Source of the DNA: Leptospira ellisii
GTDB taxonomy: Bacteria > Spirochaetota > Leptospiria > Leptospirales > Leptospiraceae
Assembly: GCF_002811955.1 (NCBI RefSeq)
Contig: NZ_NPEF01000094.1
Coordinates: 1 to 14,342 of the forward strand
Length of the DNA stretch: 14,342 nt
Direction: 5' to 3'
Shown here: positions 13,881-14,342 of the stretch, piece by piece
Layout: the number at the start of each line of letters is the position of its first letter
How positions within the stretch are numbered: position 1 is the first letter of the stretch
Position numbers and translations under genes: made by a program
The notes under the pieces: model-generated
The model's input: the letters and a program-made list of their open reading frames with translations, nothing else
What the model was told of the DNA's origin: nothing
The model's database searches: none

Positions 13881-14246
13881 TTATCGCACAAAGCGTAAGG
13901 AACAACCGGATTGCAACCGCAAATCTAAGGCTATCTTCGGCGAACTATGGAGATATGAATTCCGCATATTGAGAAAGATAAGGATTTCTCGTTCTGGGAA
14001 ATCGAAAACATTCAGTTTTTCCCTTCGATCACAAATGATTCCGGAGGCCAATGACTGCTCTGTTTGATAGCTGTCGTTCAGCGGTTTGATTGCTTTAGCG
14101 AAAGAATGATCGAAATTGCCTTCCAAAGACCTCATCGCAGATTTCCAATCTTCATACGATGTAACAGACTCGGAATTCTTATCTTCATAAGATTCTAAAG
14201 TCTTTTCAATCCTCGATTTTGTGACTTTTTGATCGTTCCAATTCAT
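13881..14246 (-). CDS. Hypothetical protein, 121 aa
   Basis: I do not recognise this protein. It begins MNWNDQKVTKSRIEKTLESY and is hydrophilic and charged, with no signal peptide or membrane segment. It contains a region rich in Glu, Asp and Ser (residues 15-45) and ends SGCSLRFVR. The DNA is clearly more A+T-rich than the genes to its left, which fits foreign or strain-specific origin. No good ribosome binding site precedes the ATG. An A/T-rich upstream stretch (14250-14290) could hold a promoter, with TATCAT as a possible -10. A plus-strand frame at 13864-14067 overlaps it but looks less protein-like. It may be real, or a chance ORF in an A+T-rich island. Confidence 0.45.
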   Translation of the reverse strand: MNWNDQKVTKSRIEKTLESYEDKNSESVTSYEDWKSAMRSLEGNFDHSFAKAIKPLNDSYQTEQSLASGIICDRREKLNVFDFPEREILIFLNMRNSYLHSSPKIALDLRLQSGCSLRFVR

Positions 14247-14342
14247 TTACTATTTCGATGATAAAACTTTAAAAAAATCTAATAAAGTTAAGTTCGTTAG
14301 AATGTCCACAAAGGCGGATAGATTTCAAACTCAATCAAGAGG

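Noticed and set aside
13864..14067. Plus-strand ORF of 67 residues
   Set aside because: It has no protein-like features and is antisense to a longer candidate; coding character is poor.

Overview
The window comes from a pathogenic-clade Leptospira. The main marker is a complete ligB gene: a spirochaetal lipobox, 12 tandem bacterial Ig-like domains and a C-terminal region of about 760 residues, 1892 residues in all. A vitamin K-dependent gamma-carboxylase homologue, a gene known from Leptospira, supports this. The DNA looks close to 50% G+C by eye, well above L. interrogans (about 35%), so a higher-G+C member of the pathogen clade is likely; I cannot name the species.

Layout. Positions 1-707 hold pieces of dprA in a fold-back arrangement: an internal fragment lies inverted at 1-403, and a 75-bp stretch of the gene occurs as a perfect inverted repeat (1-75 and 404-478). 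The normal 3' end then continues to 707. This is either a chimeric contig end or a real inverted duplication that breaks dprA. The carboxylase-like membrane protein (664-2175, +) overlaps the dprA end. A DODA-type extradiol dioxygenase (2248-3018, -) is convergent with it. A gene-free stretch (3019-3483) holds a candidate promoter and the long, structured leader of ligB.

The centre is a plus-strand lipoprotein operon: ligB (3484-9162), a 154-residue lipoprotein (9162-9626), and two tandem Bor/Iss-like lipoproteins (9610-10005 and 10005-10328). All four genes are linked by stop/start or short overlaps (1, 17 and 1 nt), which suggests translational coupling. A strong hairpin terminator follows (10336-10364). 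No ligA follows ligB. LigB is a known host-matrix and complement-regulator binding adhesin, and Bor/Iss proteins are linked to serum resistance in enterobacteria. The operon can therefore be read, as a hypothesis, as a surface or serum-resistance cassette.

On the minus strand come an adenosine deaminase-family enzyme with an unusual N-terminal extension (12177-10831) and a VOC/glyoxalase-fold protein (10786-10370). A hairpin-rich intergenic stretch (12178-12641) carries short repeats containing TAGTTCCC or its complement. It is followed by a DegT/DnrJ/EryC1 PLP aminotransferase (12642-13850, +) and an AT-richer orphan ORF (14246-13881, -).

The points most worth a second look are the dprA fold-back, the coupled ligB-Bor-like operon, a possible beta-propeller in the LigB C-terminus, and the ligB leader.
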